The translations under genes were made by a program, and so were the position numbers. Under the pieces are notes generated by a model. That model searched no databases. It worked only from the letters and a program-made list of their open reading frames with translations, and was not told the DNA's origin. Below are positions 24,734 through 33,921 of a DNA stretch of 64,000 nt, piece after piece (the first letter of the stretch is position 1; each line of letters starts with the position of its first letter). This DNA is from PALSA-505 sp036501145 (lineage in GTDB: Bacteria > Actinomycetota > Actinomycetes > Streptosporangiales > Streptosporangiaceae), in contig DASYAV010000052.1 in the NCBI GenBank assembly GCA_036501145.1, positions 1-64,000 on the forward strand, read 5' to 3'.

Positions 24734-25609
24734 CTACCTGGAACCGGCCGCGCCGAGTGGGTCGCGGTCGGCGGCGGTGGCGTCGTCGCGGTCGGTGGAC
24801 ACGGTGAGGTCGTGCCAGGCGGCGTCGGACTCGGCGCGCGCCCGGGCGGCGGCCGTCGCGTACGCGTAGGCCTCGCTGCCCAGGATCAGCCGGAGCGGCG
24901 GGTCGGCCATCGCGGCGACCTCGAGGACGACCCTGGCCACCTTGGCCGGGTCACCGAGCGCGGCGGCGCCGAGCGACTGGTGCATCCGGGCCGCCACGCC
25001 CACGGTGGGCTGGTAGGGCTCGCTGACCGGCGGCACCCGCATCGAGGAGCCGGCCCAGTCGGTCTGCATGCCGCCCGGTTCCAGCACCGTGACCTTGATG
25101 CCGAGCGGCCCGGCCTCCCGCGCGAGGACTTCGGAGAACCCGCCGACCGCCCACTTCGCCGTCTGGTAGGCGGCCAGGCCGGGGGTGGCCAGGCGGCCGC
25201 CGATGGACGAGACCTGGATGATGTGCCCGCCGCCCTGCTCGCGCAGCCCCGGCAGTGCCGCCTTGGTCACGTTCACCACGCCGAACAGGTTGGCCTCGAC
25301 CTGGGCCCGGAAGTCGGCCAGCGTGCCGTCCTCGACCGAGGCCAGGTTGGCGTAGCCGGCGTTGTTGACCACCACATCGAGCCGGCCGAACGCCTCTCTG
25401 CCCGCAGCCACCGCTGCGGCCGCGGCGCCGGCGTCGGTGACGTCGAGGGCGACCGGGAGCATCTGGCGGCCATAGCGGCCGGCCAGGTCGGCCAGGCTGC
25501 CCGGCCGGCGGGCGGTGGCGACCACCTGGTGCCCGGCGGCCAGCGCGGCCTCGGTTATCTGGCGGCCAAGTCCCCGGCTGCTGCCGGTGATGAGGAAGAC
25601 CTGCGGCAT
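24734..25609 (-). CDS. SDR family oxidoreductase
   Basis: A 291-residue classical SDR. LITGSSRGLGRQI is the cofactor loop (an NADP-preferring TGxxxGxG), LDVTD the strand-3 Asp, VVNNAGY the NNAG motif, and the catalytic set is IQVSSIGG with YQTAKWA (YxxxK). A GAAGGGAT site precedes the ATG at 25609. It is divergent from a TetR gene with a shared inverted repeat between them, so it is likely repressed by it. The substrate is unknown. Its stop abuts the truncated secreted gene. Confidence 0.9.
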   Translation of the reverse strand: MPQVFLITGSSRGLGRQITEAALAAGHQVVATARRPGSLADLAGRYGRQMLPVALDVTDAGAAAAAVAAGREAFGRLDVVVNNAGYANLASVEDGTLADFRAQVEANLFGVVNVTKAALPGLREQGGGHIIQVSSIGGRLATPGLAAYQTAKWAVGGFSEVLAREAGPLGIKVTVLEPGGMQTDWAGSSMRVPPVSEPYQPTVGVAARMHQSLGAAALGDPAKVARVVLEVAAMADPPLRLILGSEAYAYATAAARARAESDAAWHDLTVSTDRDDATAADRDPLGAAGSR

Positions 25610-25641
25610 GAGCTTGATCCCTTCACGAGTATCCAACTTAA

Positions 25642-25678
25642 CGCAACGGTGTTTTGATAATAACACAACGGCGTTGCG
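25642..25678. promoter_or_regulatory. Inverted repeat between SDR and tetR, candidate operator
   Basis: CGCAACG at 25642 and CGTTGCG at 25672 form 7-bp arms; inside them GTGTT and AACAC form a second pair around an AT-rich centre. The element occupies the divergent promoter region of the SDR and TetR genes, where it could control both. Confidence 0.55.
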
Positions 25679-25699
25679 CTAGATATACTGGTGGGTGTC

Positions 25700-26386
25700 A
25701 TGACCTCCGCAGAGACCTTCCAGCGGGCCCGCCGCCCGGAGCAGAAACTGCAGCGCAGGGACGCCATCCTCGGCGCCGCCCGGGATCTGGCGCTGCGCGA
25801 CGGGGTGCGCAACGTCAGCCTGGCCGACATCGCGGCCCGGGTCGGCATCCACAAGTCGGCGCTGCTGCGCTACTTCGAGACCCGCGAGCAGATCTTCCTC
25901 GAGCTGACCGCCACCGCCTGGCGCGACTGGACCGCCGCCCTGCACACCGGTCTCGACCCGGCGGCCGCGGCCGCCGAAGCCGCCGGGACCGCTGCGGCCG
26001 CCGAAGACCTGGTCGCCGGCGTCTTCGCGCGCAGCTTCGCCGACCGGCCGCTGCTCTGCGACCTGCTCGCGCACACCCCGCTCAACCTGGAACGCAACGT
26101 CTCACCCGAGACGGTCCGCGCCTTCAAGCTGACCTCGCTGGGCGCGGTCGACGACGCGGCGGCCCTGGTGCACCGGGTACTGCCGGATCTCTCCCCGGCC
26201 GAGTGCACCGAGTTCGTCGCCACGCTGGCCGCGCTGGCCGGGTCGCTGTGGCAGATCGCCAACCCGCCGCCCGCACTGGCCGAGCTGTACGCCTCCGATC
26301 CGGCGCTGGCCCAGGCCTGCGTCGACCTGGCCCCCCGGCTGCGCCGTACCGCGGACGTCCTGCTGGCCGGCCTGCGCCGCGGCTGA
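25700..26386 (+). CDS. TetR family transcriptional regulator
   Basis: A 228-residue TetR protein. The DNA-binding helices are VRNVSLADIAARVGIHKSALLRYFETR at residues 35-62; the ligand domain is Ala-rich with a final LRRTADVLLAGL helix. The ATG at 25700 is preferred over an in-frame GTG nine bases upstream. It is divergent from the SDR gene and shares the inverted repeat, so it probably represses the SDR and itself. The inducer is likely related to the SDR substrate (inference). Confidence 0.88.
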   Translation: MTSAETFQRARRPEQKLQRRDAILGAARDLALRDGVRNVSLADIAARVGIHKSALLRYFETREQIFLELTATAWRDWTAALHTGLDPAAAAAEAAGTAAAAEDLVAGVFARSFADRPLLCDLLAHTPLNLERNVSPETVRAFKLTSLGAVDDAAALVHRVLPDLSPAECTEFVATLAALAGSLWQIANPPPALAELYASDPALAQACVDLAPRLRRTADVLLAGLRRG

Positions 26387-26413
26387 TCCTCGGGCCGGAT
26401 CCGGCCGCGGCGG

Positions 26414-26872
26414 TTACGGCACGACGACCAGCGGCACCGGCGAGTGGCGGGCCAGGCCGACGGCGACCGAGCCGACCATCCGGTGCGTGGCGTGCGACGA
26501 GCTGCCGACCACGATCACCACCCGCCGGTCGGGGCGGGCGTCCTGGATGCCGGCCGCCACGTCGACCAGTTCCTCGCTGATCAGCCCCTGCCGGCGCCCG
26601 AACCCCCAGTCCACCCCGTGCCCGGTCAGCTGCCCGGCGGCCTGGGCTTGCAGGTCGGGCGCAAGCTCGTCGAACCCCGCCTCCATCTCGGCGATGGCGT
26701 CGGCGGACAGCATGGTGGCACTGGACAGGTGCGCCACCCACACGACGTCGATCCGCCCGGCCCGACCGCCCAGCAGGCCGACCGCGGCGTCGAGCGCCCG
26801 GGTGGCCGGAGGGGAGCCGTCATAGCCGACGACGATGTTCAGGAAGTCCCCCTCTGGGGCAGCTGTGGTCAT
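26414..26872 (-). CDS. Universal stress protein (UspA family)
   Basis: A 152-residue single-domain Usp. The N-terminal strand reads IVVGYDGSPPATRALDAA. The ATP-binding loop VGSSSHATHRMVGSVAVGL near residue 122 keeps the G-x2-G-x9-G-S-like arrangement in altered form (first Gly pair as GSSS), so nucleotide binding is probable but not certain. Cytosolic stress or dormancy proteins of this type are common in actinomycetes. Monocistronic. Confidence 0.87.
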   Translation of the reverse strand: MTTAAPEGDFLNIVVGYDGSPPATRALDAAVGLLGGRAGRIDVVWVAHLSSATMLSADAIAEMEAGFDELAPDLQAQAAGQLTGHGVDWGFGRRQGLISEELVDVAAGIQDARPDRRVVIVVGSSSHATHRMVGSVAVGLARHSPVPLVVVP

Positions 26873-26990
26873 GCCGCTCAGCGTAGCCCTGCCCGTCCGC
26901 GACCCACGTCAAGACCTGGATTGAATGAACGGCTGCGCCCGCCCGCAGCTCACAAAGGCTGCCCGCCGGCGGTACGGCACCTCCCTATGG

Positions 26991-27815
26991 TCACCACGCT
27001 GGTTTCTGCCGGCCCGCGGCCACGGTGGGCACGAATTCGGCGTTTCCTGGCGGGGTGATCCATCGCGTAGAGGTCCAGCCCTCGGTGAGCACATCCCAGC
27101 CCGGCACCCTGGGATGGCGGGCTGGCAGCGAGGCCACTTCCGGGGCCGGATACTGTGCGGACTGCCATTTGAATGAGCACGACAGGCGCAGCGAATCGCT
27201 TCGGTTGGGCAAGCTTCCATGCACGGTGAGATTGTGGAAGATCAGCACATCGCCGCCGCCGAACCCAGTTGTCGCCCAATCCGGCCCGAAGTCGAGGTGC
27301 CCGTAACCGTAATCAGGCATGCATTCGAGTTTCTGCGTTCCAGGATGGACCGCGAGCGGGCCTTTATGCATGGGGACTTCCTGCAGGGTGATCCAGGTCG
27401 AGAGAATGTCAGCGGGCCAGGCGCCCTCTTGGTGCGGATGGGTGTTGGCGCCACCCAGGCGCTCCGGCCACATGATATAGGGAGGCTTGCCCGGCCAGGG
27501 ATATACGTCCGGCCCGAGCAGGGCTGACATGATGCCGCATAGCCGAGTGTCAAAAGCGATTTTATGGAATGACTCCAGCGCCTGAATGCCGGTGAACGCG
27601 GTCCAGTAGCGCGGATCTTCCTGGCCATCGACGAGCGGTTGCAGAGTCCCGTCATCGGAGATCCAGCCCGCTCGCCGCAGGGCATCAAGAACATCCGATT
27701 GTGCCTCGCGGAGCAAGTCGGGATCGATAACGTCGCGGACGAGAACATAACCCTCCTCGCGCATCCGCGACCGGAGCACGTCACCATCGCATGCCTCACG
27801 GGTGGAGTCTCGCAT
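26991..27815 (-). CDS. Phytanoyl-CoA dioxygenase (PhyH) family protein
   Basis: About 274 residues with a Fe(II)/2-oxoglutarate oxygenase core. The iron triad is read as His and Glu in HPHQEGAWP near residue 150 (HxE rather than the commoner HxD) and the distal His in HNLTVHGSLPNRS. The 2-oxoglutarate-binding Arg follows in SLRLSCSF. Family members hydroxylate small molecules, including natural-product intermediates. ATG 27815 is used; a GTG nine bases upstream is in frame. It stands alone, so the substrate cannot be proposed. Confidence 0.82.
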   Translation of the reverse strand: MRDSTREACDGDVLRSRMREEGYVLVRDVIDPDLLREAQSDVLDALRRAGWISDDGTLQPLVDGQEDPRYWTAFTGIQALESFHKIAFDTRLCGIMSALLGPDVYPWPGKPPYIMWPERLGGANTHPHQEGAWPADILSTWITLQEVPMHKGPLAVHPGTQKLECMPDYGYGHLDFGPDWATTGFGGGDVLIFHNLTVHGSLPNRSDSLRLSCSFKWQSAQYPAPEVASLPARHPRVPGWDVLTEGWTSTRWITPPGNAEFVPTVAAGRQKPAW

Positions 27816-27969
27816 TTCTTTCACGGCAGCACATCCCGGCTATTCGATTCGCAGTCTCGCCCCAGGCAGGACGCTTGGATGCCGCATTCACGTTGCTGAT
27901 GTGCACGCTGCCAGCGCCCAGGCCTGGCTGGAAGGCCGCTGGCGAGTTTTCGCCATCCGGCTGCCGGCG

Positions 27970-29211
27970 CTAGCGGCGGACTTCCCGGTTTGCGCAGGCG
28001 ATCAAGCTCTGCGCGGCGGCCCTGGCGCCGTCTGTGTGCACTGCGGCGGCGACGGCCCGGGCACGGGCTGCTGTTTCGGGCCGGAGGGCCTGGCTGAGCG
28101 CGGCGCGCAGGGAACCGACGGTCGGCACGGCGGGTGAGTGCGCGGCTCCGATGCCGAGGCGGTGGATTTGCTGCGCCCAGTAGTGCTGGTCGTAGCGCTG
28201 GGGAATGACGACCTGCGGTGCCCCCGCTTGTGCGGCTGTGGTTGTGGTGCCCGCCCCGCCGTGGTGGACCACGGCGGCGACCCGCCTGAACAGCGCCTGC
28301 TGGTTGACCTCGCCGATGGACAGGCAGTCTGGTTCGCCGTCCGGTACGGATAGTCCGGCCCAGCCGCGGGACACGATCGCGCGGCGTCCGAGCCCGCGGG
28401 CCGTTCTGGTCATCATCCGGCCGAGGTCGTGGGGAGCGGGCATGCTGCCAAAGCCGAAATAGATGGGTGGTTCCCCGGCCTCGAGGAATCCCGCCAGTTC
28501 GGTGGGCAGGTCACGCCGATCCGGCGCGATCCACGCGCCGGTCTGCGCGACGTCGGTGTCGGCGGGTTCCGGCCACGGTCCCAGCGTCGGGTCGCTGGCC
28601 AGCCAGGGCCGGTCGGTGAGAATGTGGCTTCGCACGTCGGTCACCGGGGGCAGGCCGGACGATGCCCGGTAGGAGTTGAGAGCGGCGCCGACGGCCCCGT
28701 TCCAGCATCGTGCGTCACCGGCCCACAGGGCGCGGTTGTCGGCCGCTGCGGGTGCCGGTTCTGTTTCCCAGAGGGGCGGTGGCGCATGATGCGGGGATGG
28801 CAGGGTTACCGGGCAGTAGCTCACGTGGATGTACGGGACCCCGAGCATCTCGGCGATCGATCGTGCCGCGATCTGCTGGACCCCCGCTCCCAGGATGATG
28901 CCGCAGCCCTGGGCGGCCGCCGGGATCGTGGCGAACTGGGTGCCAAGCGTGTCTTCGATCAGCAGGTGCTGCTGCTCCGGGGTGAGCAGCGCCTGCCCGG
29001 CCGGCTGCCCGGCCGGCGGGCCGGCCGGGGCGGCCGGGCGCAGCACGGGCCCGATGGGAACGACAGGGATGCCGAGTCCGTCGATCCAGTCGCGGAAGTC
29101 TGGGGGCACGCACATGCGCGCCTCCTGACCTAGAGCCGTCAGTTCCGACGCGAGTGCCACCAGCGGCTGGACGTCACCACGCGACCCAATCGTGGACAGC
29201 AGTACTCGCAT
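27970..29211 (-). CDS. Glycosyltransferase, GT1 (macrolide/vancomycin type)
   Basis: A 413-residue GT-B enzyme. It starts MRVLLSTIGSRGDVQPLVALA, the acceptor-domain opening typical of EryCIII/GtfA-like enzymes. The donor half contains YFGFGSMPAP and the nucleotide-sugar signature VVHHGGAGTTTTAAQAGAPQVVIPQRYDQHYWA near residue 335. A GGAGGAA site fixes the ATG at 29211; the frame upstream is not coding. It would glycosylate a lipid, sterol or secondary metabolite with an NDP-sugar. No sugar biosynthesis genes are beside it. It is divergent from a Crp-type regulator. Confidence 0.88.
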   Translation of the reverse strand: MRVLLSTIGSRGDVQPLVALASELTALGQEARMCVPPDFRDWIDGLGIPVVPIGPVLRPAAPAGPPAGQPAGQALLTPEQQHLLIEDTLGTQFATIPAAAQGCGIILGAGVQQIAARSIAEMLGVPYIHVSYCPVTLPSPHHAPPPLWETEPAPAAADNRALWAGDARCWNGAVGAALNSYRASSGLPPVTDVRSHILTDRPWLASDPTLGPWPEPADTDVAQTGAWIAPDRRDLPTELAGFLEAGEPPIYFGFGSMPAPHDLGRMMTRTARGLGRRAIVSRGWAGLSVPDGEPDCLSIGEVNQQALFRRVAAVVHHGGAGTTTTAAQAGAPQVVIPQRYDQHYWAQQIHRLGIGAAHSPAVPTVGSLRAALSQALRPETAARARAVAAAVHTDGARAAAQSLIACANREVRR

Positions 29212-29302
29212 CTGGATTTCCTCCGACCTGCCGGGGCTCTGGCTAGCAGATACCCCGGATGGGTTAGGGCTCGGCTGCGGAGTGTCAGCCAGATGACATG
29301 AT

Positions 29303-30046
29303 GTGGGCGTGAGCTTCCGGCGGCTTCCCGCGGCCGCGTCCCGGCGTGCTGCCACACTGCTGCCCGGCCCGGCGCGCGCCGCGGACGCGCGCATCCAGCA
29401 CGCCGCGTGGGTGGCCAGATGCGTGGGCCGCGGCGAATCGGCGCCGTTGCGCCCGGACGACGTGACCGCACTGGCCGCGACGATCGGGGTGCGCAGGCTG
29501 GCGCCTGGTGCCGTGCTGTTCCGCACCGGCGAGCAGGCGGCCGGGGTGTGGATCACCCGCCAGGGCCGGATCGAGCTGTCGGCGGGATCCGGGCGCCGCC
29601 GGGCCGTCGTCCAGCTGTTGCGCCCTGGCGATGTGGACGGGGACATCCAGTTGCTGCTGCGGATGCCGTTGCCCTACACCGGGCGGGCTTTGTCCGACGT
29701 CACCTGCCTGTACCTGGACCAGGACGACTTCGAGCGGTTGCTGGCCACTCGCCCGGGGATCGCCCGGCGCTGGCTGTCCAGCGTGGCGGGGCGCCTGGCG
29801 GCCAGCCAGGCACGTGTGCTGGGTCTGCTCGGCGGCTCACTGACCGCGCAGACACTCAAGCTGCTGGCCGAGGAGGCCGAGGAAGGGCGGGTGGAACTGC
29901 CGCAGCGAACCCTGGCCGCCATGCTGGGCGTCCAGCGTCCCTCGCTCAACAAGGTGCTCAAGGAGCTCGAGCGTGACGGCCTGATCCGGATCGGCTACGG
30001 CACCATCGATGTCCTCGGTGACGCCAGGCAGGCCGCCCGGGCCTGA
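29303..30046 (+). CDS. Crp/Fnr family transcriptional regulator
   Basis: A 247-residue regulator. A cyclic-nucleotide-binding-fold beta-roll (VRRLAPGAVLFRTGEQAAGVWI, LLRPGDVDGDIQLL) is followed by a dimer helix and a winged helix with LPQRTLAAMLGVQRPSLNKVLKEL. The cAMP phosphate motif RxS is not evident, so another effector or redox signal is possible. The start is either GTG 29303 or GTG 29309; no strong ribosome site separates them. It is divergent from the glycosyltransferase gene. Confidence 0.85.
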   Translation: MGVSFRRLPAAASRRAATLLPGPARAADARIQHAAWVARCVGRGESAPLRPDDVTALAATIGVRRLAPGAVLFRTGEQAAGVWITRQGRIELSAGSGRRRAVVQLLRPGDVDGDIQLLLRMPLPYTGRALSDVTCLYLDQDDFERLLATRPGIARRWLSSVAGRLAASQARVLGLLGGSLTAQTLKLLAEEAEEGRVELPQRTLAAMLGVQRPSLNKVLKELERDGLIRIGYGTIDVLGDARQAARA

Positions 30047-30065
30047 GCCTGGTCCCGGCCCGGCG

Positions 30066-30083
30066 GCCGGCCATCTGGCCGGC
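30066..30083. terminator. Palindrome after the crp-type gene
   Basis: GCCGGCCA and TGGCCGGC flank two bases, giving an 8-bp hairpin 20 bases after the regulator stop. It could be a terminator or a binding site; I favour the first because of position. Confidence 0.4.
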
Positions 30084-30242
30084 TGAACGGTGCGGGCATC
30101 GTGCGGACAATGTCACCAGGCTGACAGCGCACCAGCCGGCTTCCCGGACCGGGCGCTGCAATGGGCCAGGGCTGCGGGGAAATCCGCCGCACCGGAGCGG
30201 AGCGGCAAGCTGCGCCCGGCCAGCTGAGGTGAAAGGGACGGC

Positions 30243-30908
30243 ATGCTGGATACCAGGATGCGGGCGATCCTCGGACCTGCGCTGGGTGTGGCCGGGAAGA
30301 GGCTGGCCGCCGCCGGGATCCCGCCGGTGGCCCTGACCGCCGGCGGCTGGGCGGTCGGTGCCGGGGCCTGTGCCGCCATCGCGCTGCACGCCTGGCTGGC
30401 CGCGCTCGGGCTGTGGCTGGCCAGCCGGCTGCTCGACGGGCTGGACGGCCCGACCGCCCGGGCGGGCGGCCAGGCCACCGAAGCAGGCGGGTTCCTCGAC
30501 ATCGTCGCCGATTTCAGCGTCTACGCCGGGGTCGTTGTGGGCGTGGCCGTCGCCATCCCGCGAGCCAGGCTGGCCTGCGTCGCGCTGCTGGCCGCCTACT
30601 ACGTGTCGGGCACCGCGTTCCTCGCGCTGTCCTCGCTCGCCGAGCGGCGCCGCCAGCGTTTCGGCGACGAACGGTCACTGCGTTTTGTCGGCGGCCTGGC
30701 CGAAGGGACCGAGACCATCGGCGTCTACGTGCTGCTGTGCCTTCGCCCGCAGGACGCGACGCTGATCGCGTGGGTGTTCACCCTCGCGGTCGCGGTGACT
30801 GCCGGGCAGCGGGTGGTGATGGGCGTGCGGCTGCTGCGGGCACCGGCAGCCGCCGGGCCTGCTGCTCAGGCCGTGTGTGGCGGCGCCGATGCGGCCCACG
30901 TCCCGTGA
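30243..30908 (+). CDS. CDP-alcohol phosphatidyltransferase family protein
   Basis: A 221-residue membrane enzyme. The signature D-G-x2-A-R-x8-G-x3-D-x3-D is present: DGPTAR near residue 71, then G, LDIVAD near 92. It has about six hydrophobic helices. The family transfers a phospho-alcohol from CDP-diacylglycerol or CDP-alcohol to make phospholipids such as phosphatidylinositol phosphate or phosphatidylglycerol phosphate. The specific alcohol cannot be told. A GTGAAAGGGA ribosome site precedes the ATG. The downstream permease frame begins close to its end. Confidence 0.87.
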   Translation: MLDTRMRAILGPALGVAGKRLAAAGIPPVALTAGGWAVGAGACAAIALHAWLAALGLWLASRLLDGLDGPTARAGGQATEAGGFLDIVADFSVYAGVVVGVAVAIPRARLACVALLAAYYVSGTAFLALSSLAERRRQRFGDERSLRFVGGLAEGTETIGVYVLLCLRPQDATLIAWVFTLAVAVTAGQRVVMGVRLLRAPAAAGPAAQAVCGGADAAHVP

Positions 30909-30930
30909 CCCAGCAGCACCGATCCGGCTG

Positions 30931-32436
30931 ATGACCCCTGACCCGGAGGACGCATTGTCTGGCATGCTGGCGAACCCCAGCGACCTGAACGAACGGGTCG
31001 AGCAGGTAACCGGCGGCGCCGTGCCGGGCCGGTCGCTGCGCCGCGGCGGCCTGCGGTTCCTGCGTACCGCCGCCCTGCCGGTGGGCGTCCAGGGCCCGAC
31101 CGCCGGTGTCATCGTCGGGCCGGCGATCATCGCCGGCATCGTGGGCGAACCCGGTGTGCTCGCGCAGATCCTGGCGCTGGTGGCGATGGGGTTCGTAGCG
31201 TTCGCCTTCGTCGTTTTCACCCGGTCGTTCAACACGGCGGGGTCGGTGTACGCGTTCAACGGCGCGGCGCTCGGGCCCGGCTATGGGTTCGTCTCCGCCT
31301 GGCTGCTACTGCTCGTCTACACATCCTTCGCCGCCGGCGTCTACGCCTCCACCGCCGACATCGGCCAGGCCTTGCTGGCCTCCCTGGGGCTGCACATCGG
31401 CTGGATCTGGCTGGCTCTGGCCGGCGCGGCGCTGGCTCTCGCGCTGGCCTGCGCCTCGATCGGGTTCAGCTCGCTGGTGATCCTGGTCTGTGAGGGCGCA
31501 TCGATCGCGCTGATCGCCGCCGTCGCGGTCGCCGTGCTGGCGGCCGGCGGTTACCGTCATCACGGGATCAGCACGGCCCCGCTCACTCCGCACGGGGTCC
31601 CGCTGGCCGTGCTTGCCCTGGGGGTGACCGCGGCCTTCGGCCAGTTCTCCGGGTTCGAAAGCGCCGCCACGCTCGGCGAGGAAGCCCGCCACTCCACCCG
31701 TACCATCCCCGCCGCGATCGGCTGGTCACTGGCCGGTGCCGCGGCCGTCTACATCTTCTTCACCTGGATCGTCTACACCGCCTTCCCGGGTCCGGCCGCG
31801 GTCGCCGCCGACCCGGCACCCCTGGTCCATGTCGCCCGCGCCTACCTCGGTTCCGGGGTCGGCGTCGCGGTCAACGCGGCCGGCCTGGTCAGCGCGTTCG
31901 GCGCTCAGCTCGCCTGCCTGAACGCCGCCGCCCGGCTGCTGTACGCCCTGGGCCGCGAAACTCGCGGGCCCGGCAGCTTCCTGACCCGGATCTGGCGCCG
32001 TCACGGCTCCCCGGTGGCGGCGCTGGCGTTGACCGGGGCCGTCAGCGGGCTGGCGGTCACGGCGTTCGGGTTCGAGCCCGCCGCGACCCGCGCCGCCACT
32101 TTCATCATCCAGTACGGCGCCTACCTCATTCTCGCCGCCTATCTGCTGACCATCGTCGGCGCCCTCGCCTGGACCTGGCGCACCCGGCGGCGGCCCCTTC
32201 CGCTTGCCGTCCTCGCGGCGGGAGCGGTCATCCTCGGGTACGTGCTCTACCGGACCTTCGCCCCGTTCCCCGTCGCGCCGTTCGGCTGGGTGGTCCTCGC
32301 TGCCGCCGTCAGCGTGGCCGCCGGGGCTGCGTTCCTGGCCATCCCCGGCCTGCTGGCTCAGCTGCGCCGGTCCCCCATGCTCGCGGTCACCGCCGCCGTG
32401 CGGGCCAGGCCGGGCCCCGGGCGCGACGGCCGCTGA
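30931..32436 (+). CDS. APC family amino acid permease
   Basis: About 501 residues with 12 predicted helices. The first helix has LPVGVQGPTAGVIVGPAI, an altered form of the usual APC helix-1 G-rich unwound segment, and helix 6 has FGQFSGFESAATLGEEARHSTRTIPAA, a classic APC signature. Uptake or exchange of an amino acid or amine is expected. The start is uncertain: ATG 30931, TTG 30955 directly after GGAGGA, or ATG 30964. Confidence 0.88.
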   Translation: MTPDPEDALSGMLANPSDLNERVEQVTGGAVPGRSLRRGGLRFLRTAALPVGVQGPTAGVIVGPAIIAGIVGEPGVLAQILALVAMGFVAFAFVVFTRSFNTAGSVYAFNGAALGPGYGFVSAWLLLLVYTSFAAGVYASTADIGQALLASLGLHIGWIWLALAGAALALALACASIGFSSLVILVCEGASIALIAAVAVAVLAAGGYRHHGISTAPLTPHGVPLAVLALGVTAAFGQFSGFESAATLGEEARHSTRTIPAAIGWSLAGAAAVYIFFTWIVYTAFPGPAAVAADPAPLVHVARAYLGSGVGVAVNAAGLVSAFGAQLACLNAAARLLYALGRETRGPGSFLTRIWRRHGSPVAALALTGAVSGLAVTAFGFEPAATRAATFIIQYGAYLILAAYLLTIVGALAWTWRTRRRPLPLAVLAAGAVILGYVLYRTFAPFPVAPFGWVVLAAAVSVAAGAAFLAIPGLLAQLRRSPMLAVTAAVRARPGPGRDGR

Positions 32437-32451
32437 CGCCGCGGCCTTGTC

Positions 32452-32471
32452 CTACGATTTTGTCGGAGTAG
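32452..32471. promoter_or_regulatory. CTAC-N12-GTAG element, possible BlaI-type operator
   Basis: CTACGA at 32452 and GGAGTAG ending at 32471 give CTAC/GTAG arms, with another GCGTAG nearby, 60-80 bp before the membrane-protein gene. Actinobacterial BlaI proteins bind TAC/GTA dyads; a BlaI gene lies 1.4 kb downstream. Weak evidence only. Confidence 0.3.
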
Positions 32472-32531
32472 TCTATGCAGGCGTAGGAGTGCTCGGCCCC
32501 GGCGACGCCGTCGCAGAGCGGAGGTATCAGG

Positions 32532-33230
32532 GTGCCCGCAGCCCGGAACCCAATCCCTGCGGCAGACGCTTCGGCGGCGGCCGGCCGGGCCGCTGCGCCA
32601 CGGGCCGGGCTCGCCGTGCTTCGCGAGGTGGCCGGCGACCGGGTGAGCCAGGTTCTGTTCGCCGCGGTCACGCTGGCCGTCGGCCTGGCATACTCGGTGC
32701 TGCTGCCGTTCGACTACACGCTGCGGATCTCGCTGGCCAACTGGCAGTTTTTCACGCTCCGCTACGCCTTGTTCGATACCGGGCTGGCGCTGGGCCTGGC
32801 CTGGCTGGTTACGTTGCAGGTCTACGCGATGCGGCGGATCGCCCGCCAGGCCGCGGGCGGGCCACGCCGGGGTGGGGTGGCCGGCGCGGCCGCCGCCGTG
32901 ATCAGCCTGCTGCCCAGCTTCCTGTGCTGCAGCCCCATCGTGCCGACAGTCGTCGGCCTGCTCGGCCTGCCGGTGGCCGCCCAGCTCAGCGCCACCGGCG
33001 ATATCACCTATTTCTTCGCCAGCAACCAGAACTGGCTGCTGGCCGGCGCGTTGGTGCTGCTGGCCGCGAGCGGCGCGTGGGCGGTCAGGAAGCTGGCCCG
33101 CGCCGGGTGCCTGCACGACTCATGCTCCGCCGCCGAGGCTGCCCCGATGGCGGCCGCCGGGGGCGCGCGGCCCGCCGGGCCGTTGTCGACGCTCGCTAAA
33201 GGTCGTCGTTTCCGAGGAGGTTACCGGTGA
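32532..33230 (+). CDS. Membrane protein with Cys-Cys motif, redox operon
   Basis: A 232-residue protein with about four membrane segments: VSQVLFAAVTLAVGLAYSVL, LFDTGLALGLAWLVTLQVY, AAAVISLLPSFLCCSPIVPT and LLAGALVLLAASGAW. A CC pair in the third helix (LPSFLCCSPIVP) and two further cysteines near the C-terminus (GCLHDSC) suggest thiol redox or metal handling. I do not recognise a named family. The GTG start follows GGAGG. The stop overlaps the start of a TlpA-like gene, so the two work together, possibly passing electrons across the membrane. Confidence 0.75.
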   Translation: MPAARNPIPAADASAAAGRAAAPRAGLAVLREVAGDRVSQVLFAAVTLAVGLAYSVLLPFDYTLRISLANWQFFTLRYALFDTGLALGLAWLVTLQVYAMRRIARQAAGGPRRGGVAGAAAAVISLLPSFLCCSPIVPTVVGLLGLPVAAQLSATGDITYFFASNQNWLLAGALVLLAASGAWAVRKLARAGCLHDSCSAAEAAPMAAAGGARPAGPLSTLAKGRRFRGGYR

Positions 33231-33868
33231 GCAAGCTATCTGGAAGCGGCGGAACCGCCGCCCCGAACGAGCCCGGGCAGTCCGGGCCGCGGCCGTCGCT
33301 GTACCGGCGGTGGCGCGCCTGGCGGATGCGCTGGGTCAGCCTCGGCGGCCTGGCCGTGGTCGTCGCGGGCGTGCTCCTGGGTGTCACGCTGACCGGGGGT
33401 GGCGGCGCGGCCACGGCTCCCGCCGTCGGCAGCCTGGCTCCCGCGGGCAGTTTCACCACCGTGTCCGGGCAGGCCGAGGCGCTGTCATTGCGAGGGCAGC
33501 CGACGCTGGTCTGGCTGGTCACCACCTGGTGCCCGGTGTGCCAGGCCGGCACCCGCGCGATGACCTCGCGGCTGGTATCCCGGCTGGCCGGGCTGCACGT
33601 GCGGGTGCTCGAGCTCGAACTCTACGGCGACCTCGGCCACGCCAAGCCGAGCATGGCCGCGTTCGTCCACACCTATGCCGGAGCCGGGTCGGACAATCCG
33701 GACTGGACCTTCGGCATGGCGTCTGCGGCCCTGACCCGCGCCTACAACCCCAAGGGAATGATGGACATCTACTACCTGGTGGATCCCACCGGGCACGTCA
33801 GGTATGTCGACTCGGGCCCCGCGGCCACCGGGCCCAAGCTCCTCGCGCACGCCGCGGCCCTGTCTTAA
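33227..33868 (+). CDS. Membrane-anchored TlpA-like thiol-disulfide protein
   Basis: A 213-residue protein with one N-terminal membrane anchor (WVSLGGLAVVVAGVLLGVTL, residues 36-55) and an external thioredoxin-like domain. The active site is WCPVC near residue 104, preceded by LVWLVTT as in TlpA/ResA proteins. A GAGGAGG six bases before the GTG gives strong translation. It is coupled by a 4-bp overlap to the CC membrane protein. The likely role is extracytoplasmic disulfide reduction or exchange for metalloprotein assembly. Confidence 0.83.
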   Translation: MSKLSGSGGTAAPNEPGQSGPRPSLYRRWRAWRMRWVSLGGLAVVVAGVLLGVTLTGGGGAATAPAVGSLAPAGSFTTVSGQAEALSLRGQPTLVWLVTTWCPVCQAGTRAMTSRLVSRLAGLHVRVLELELYGDLGHAKPSMAAFVHTYAGAGSDNPDWTFGMASAALTRAYNPKGMMDIYYLVDPTGHVRYVDSGPAATGPKLLAHAAALS

Positions 33869-33921
33869 CCGCCCTGTCTTTGCAGCCTGTCCCAGCACCG
33901 CCCCGGCTGGCAGACTAGGCG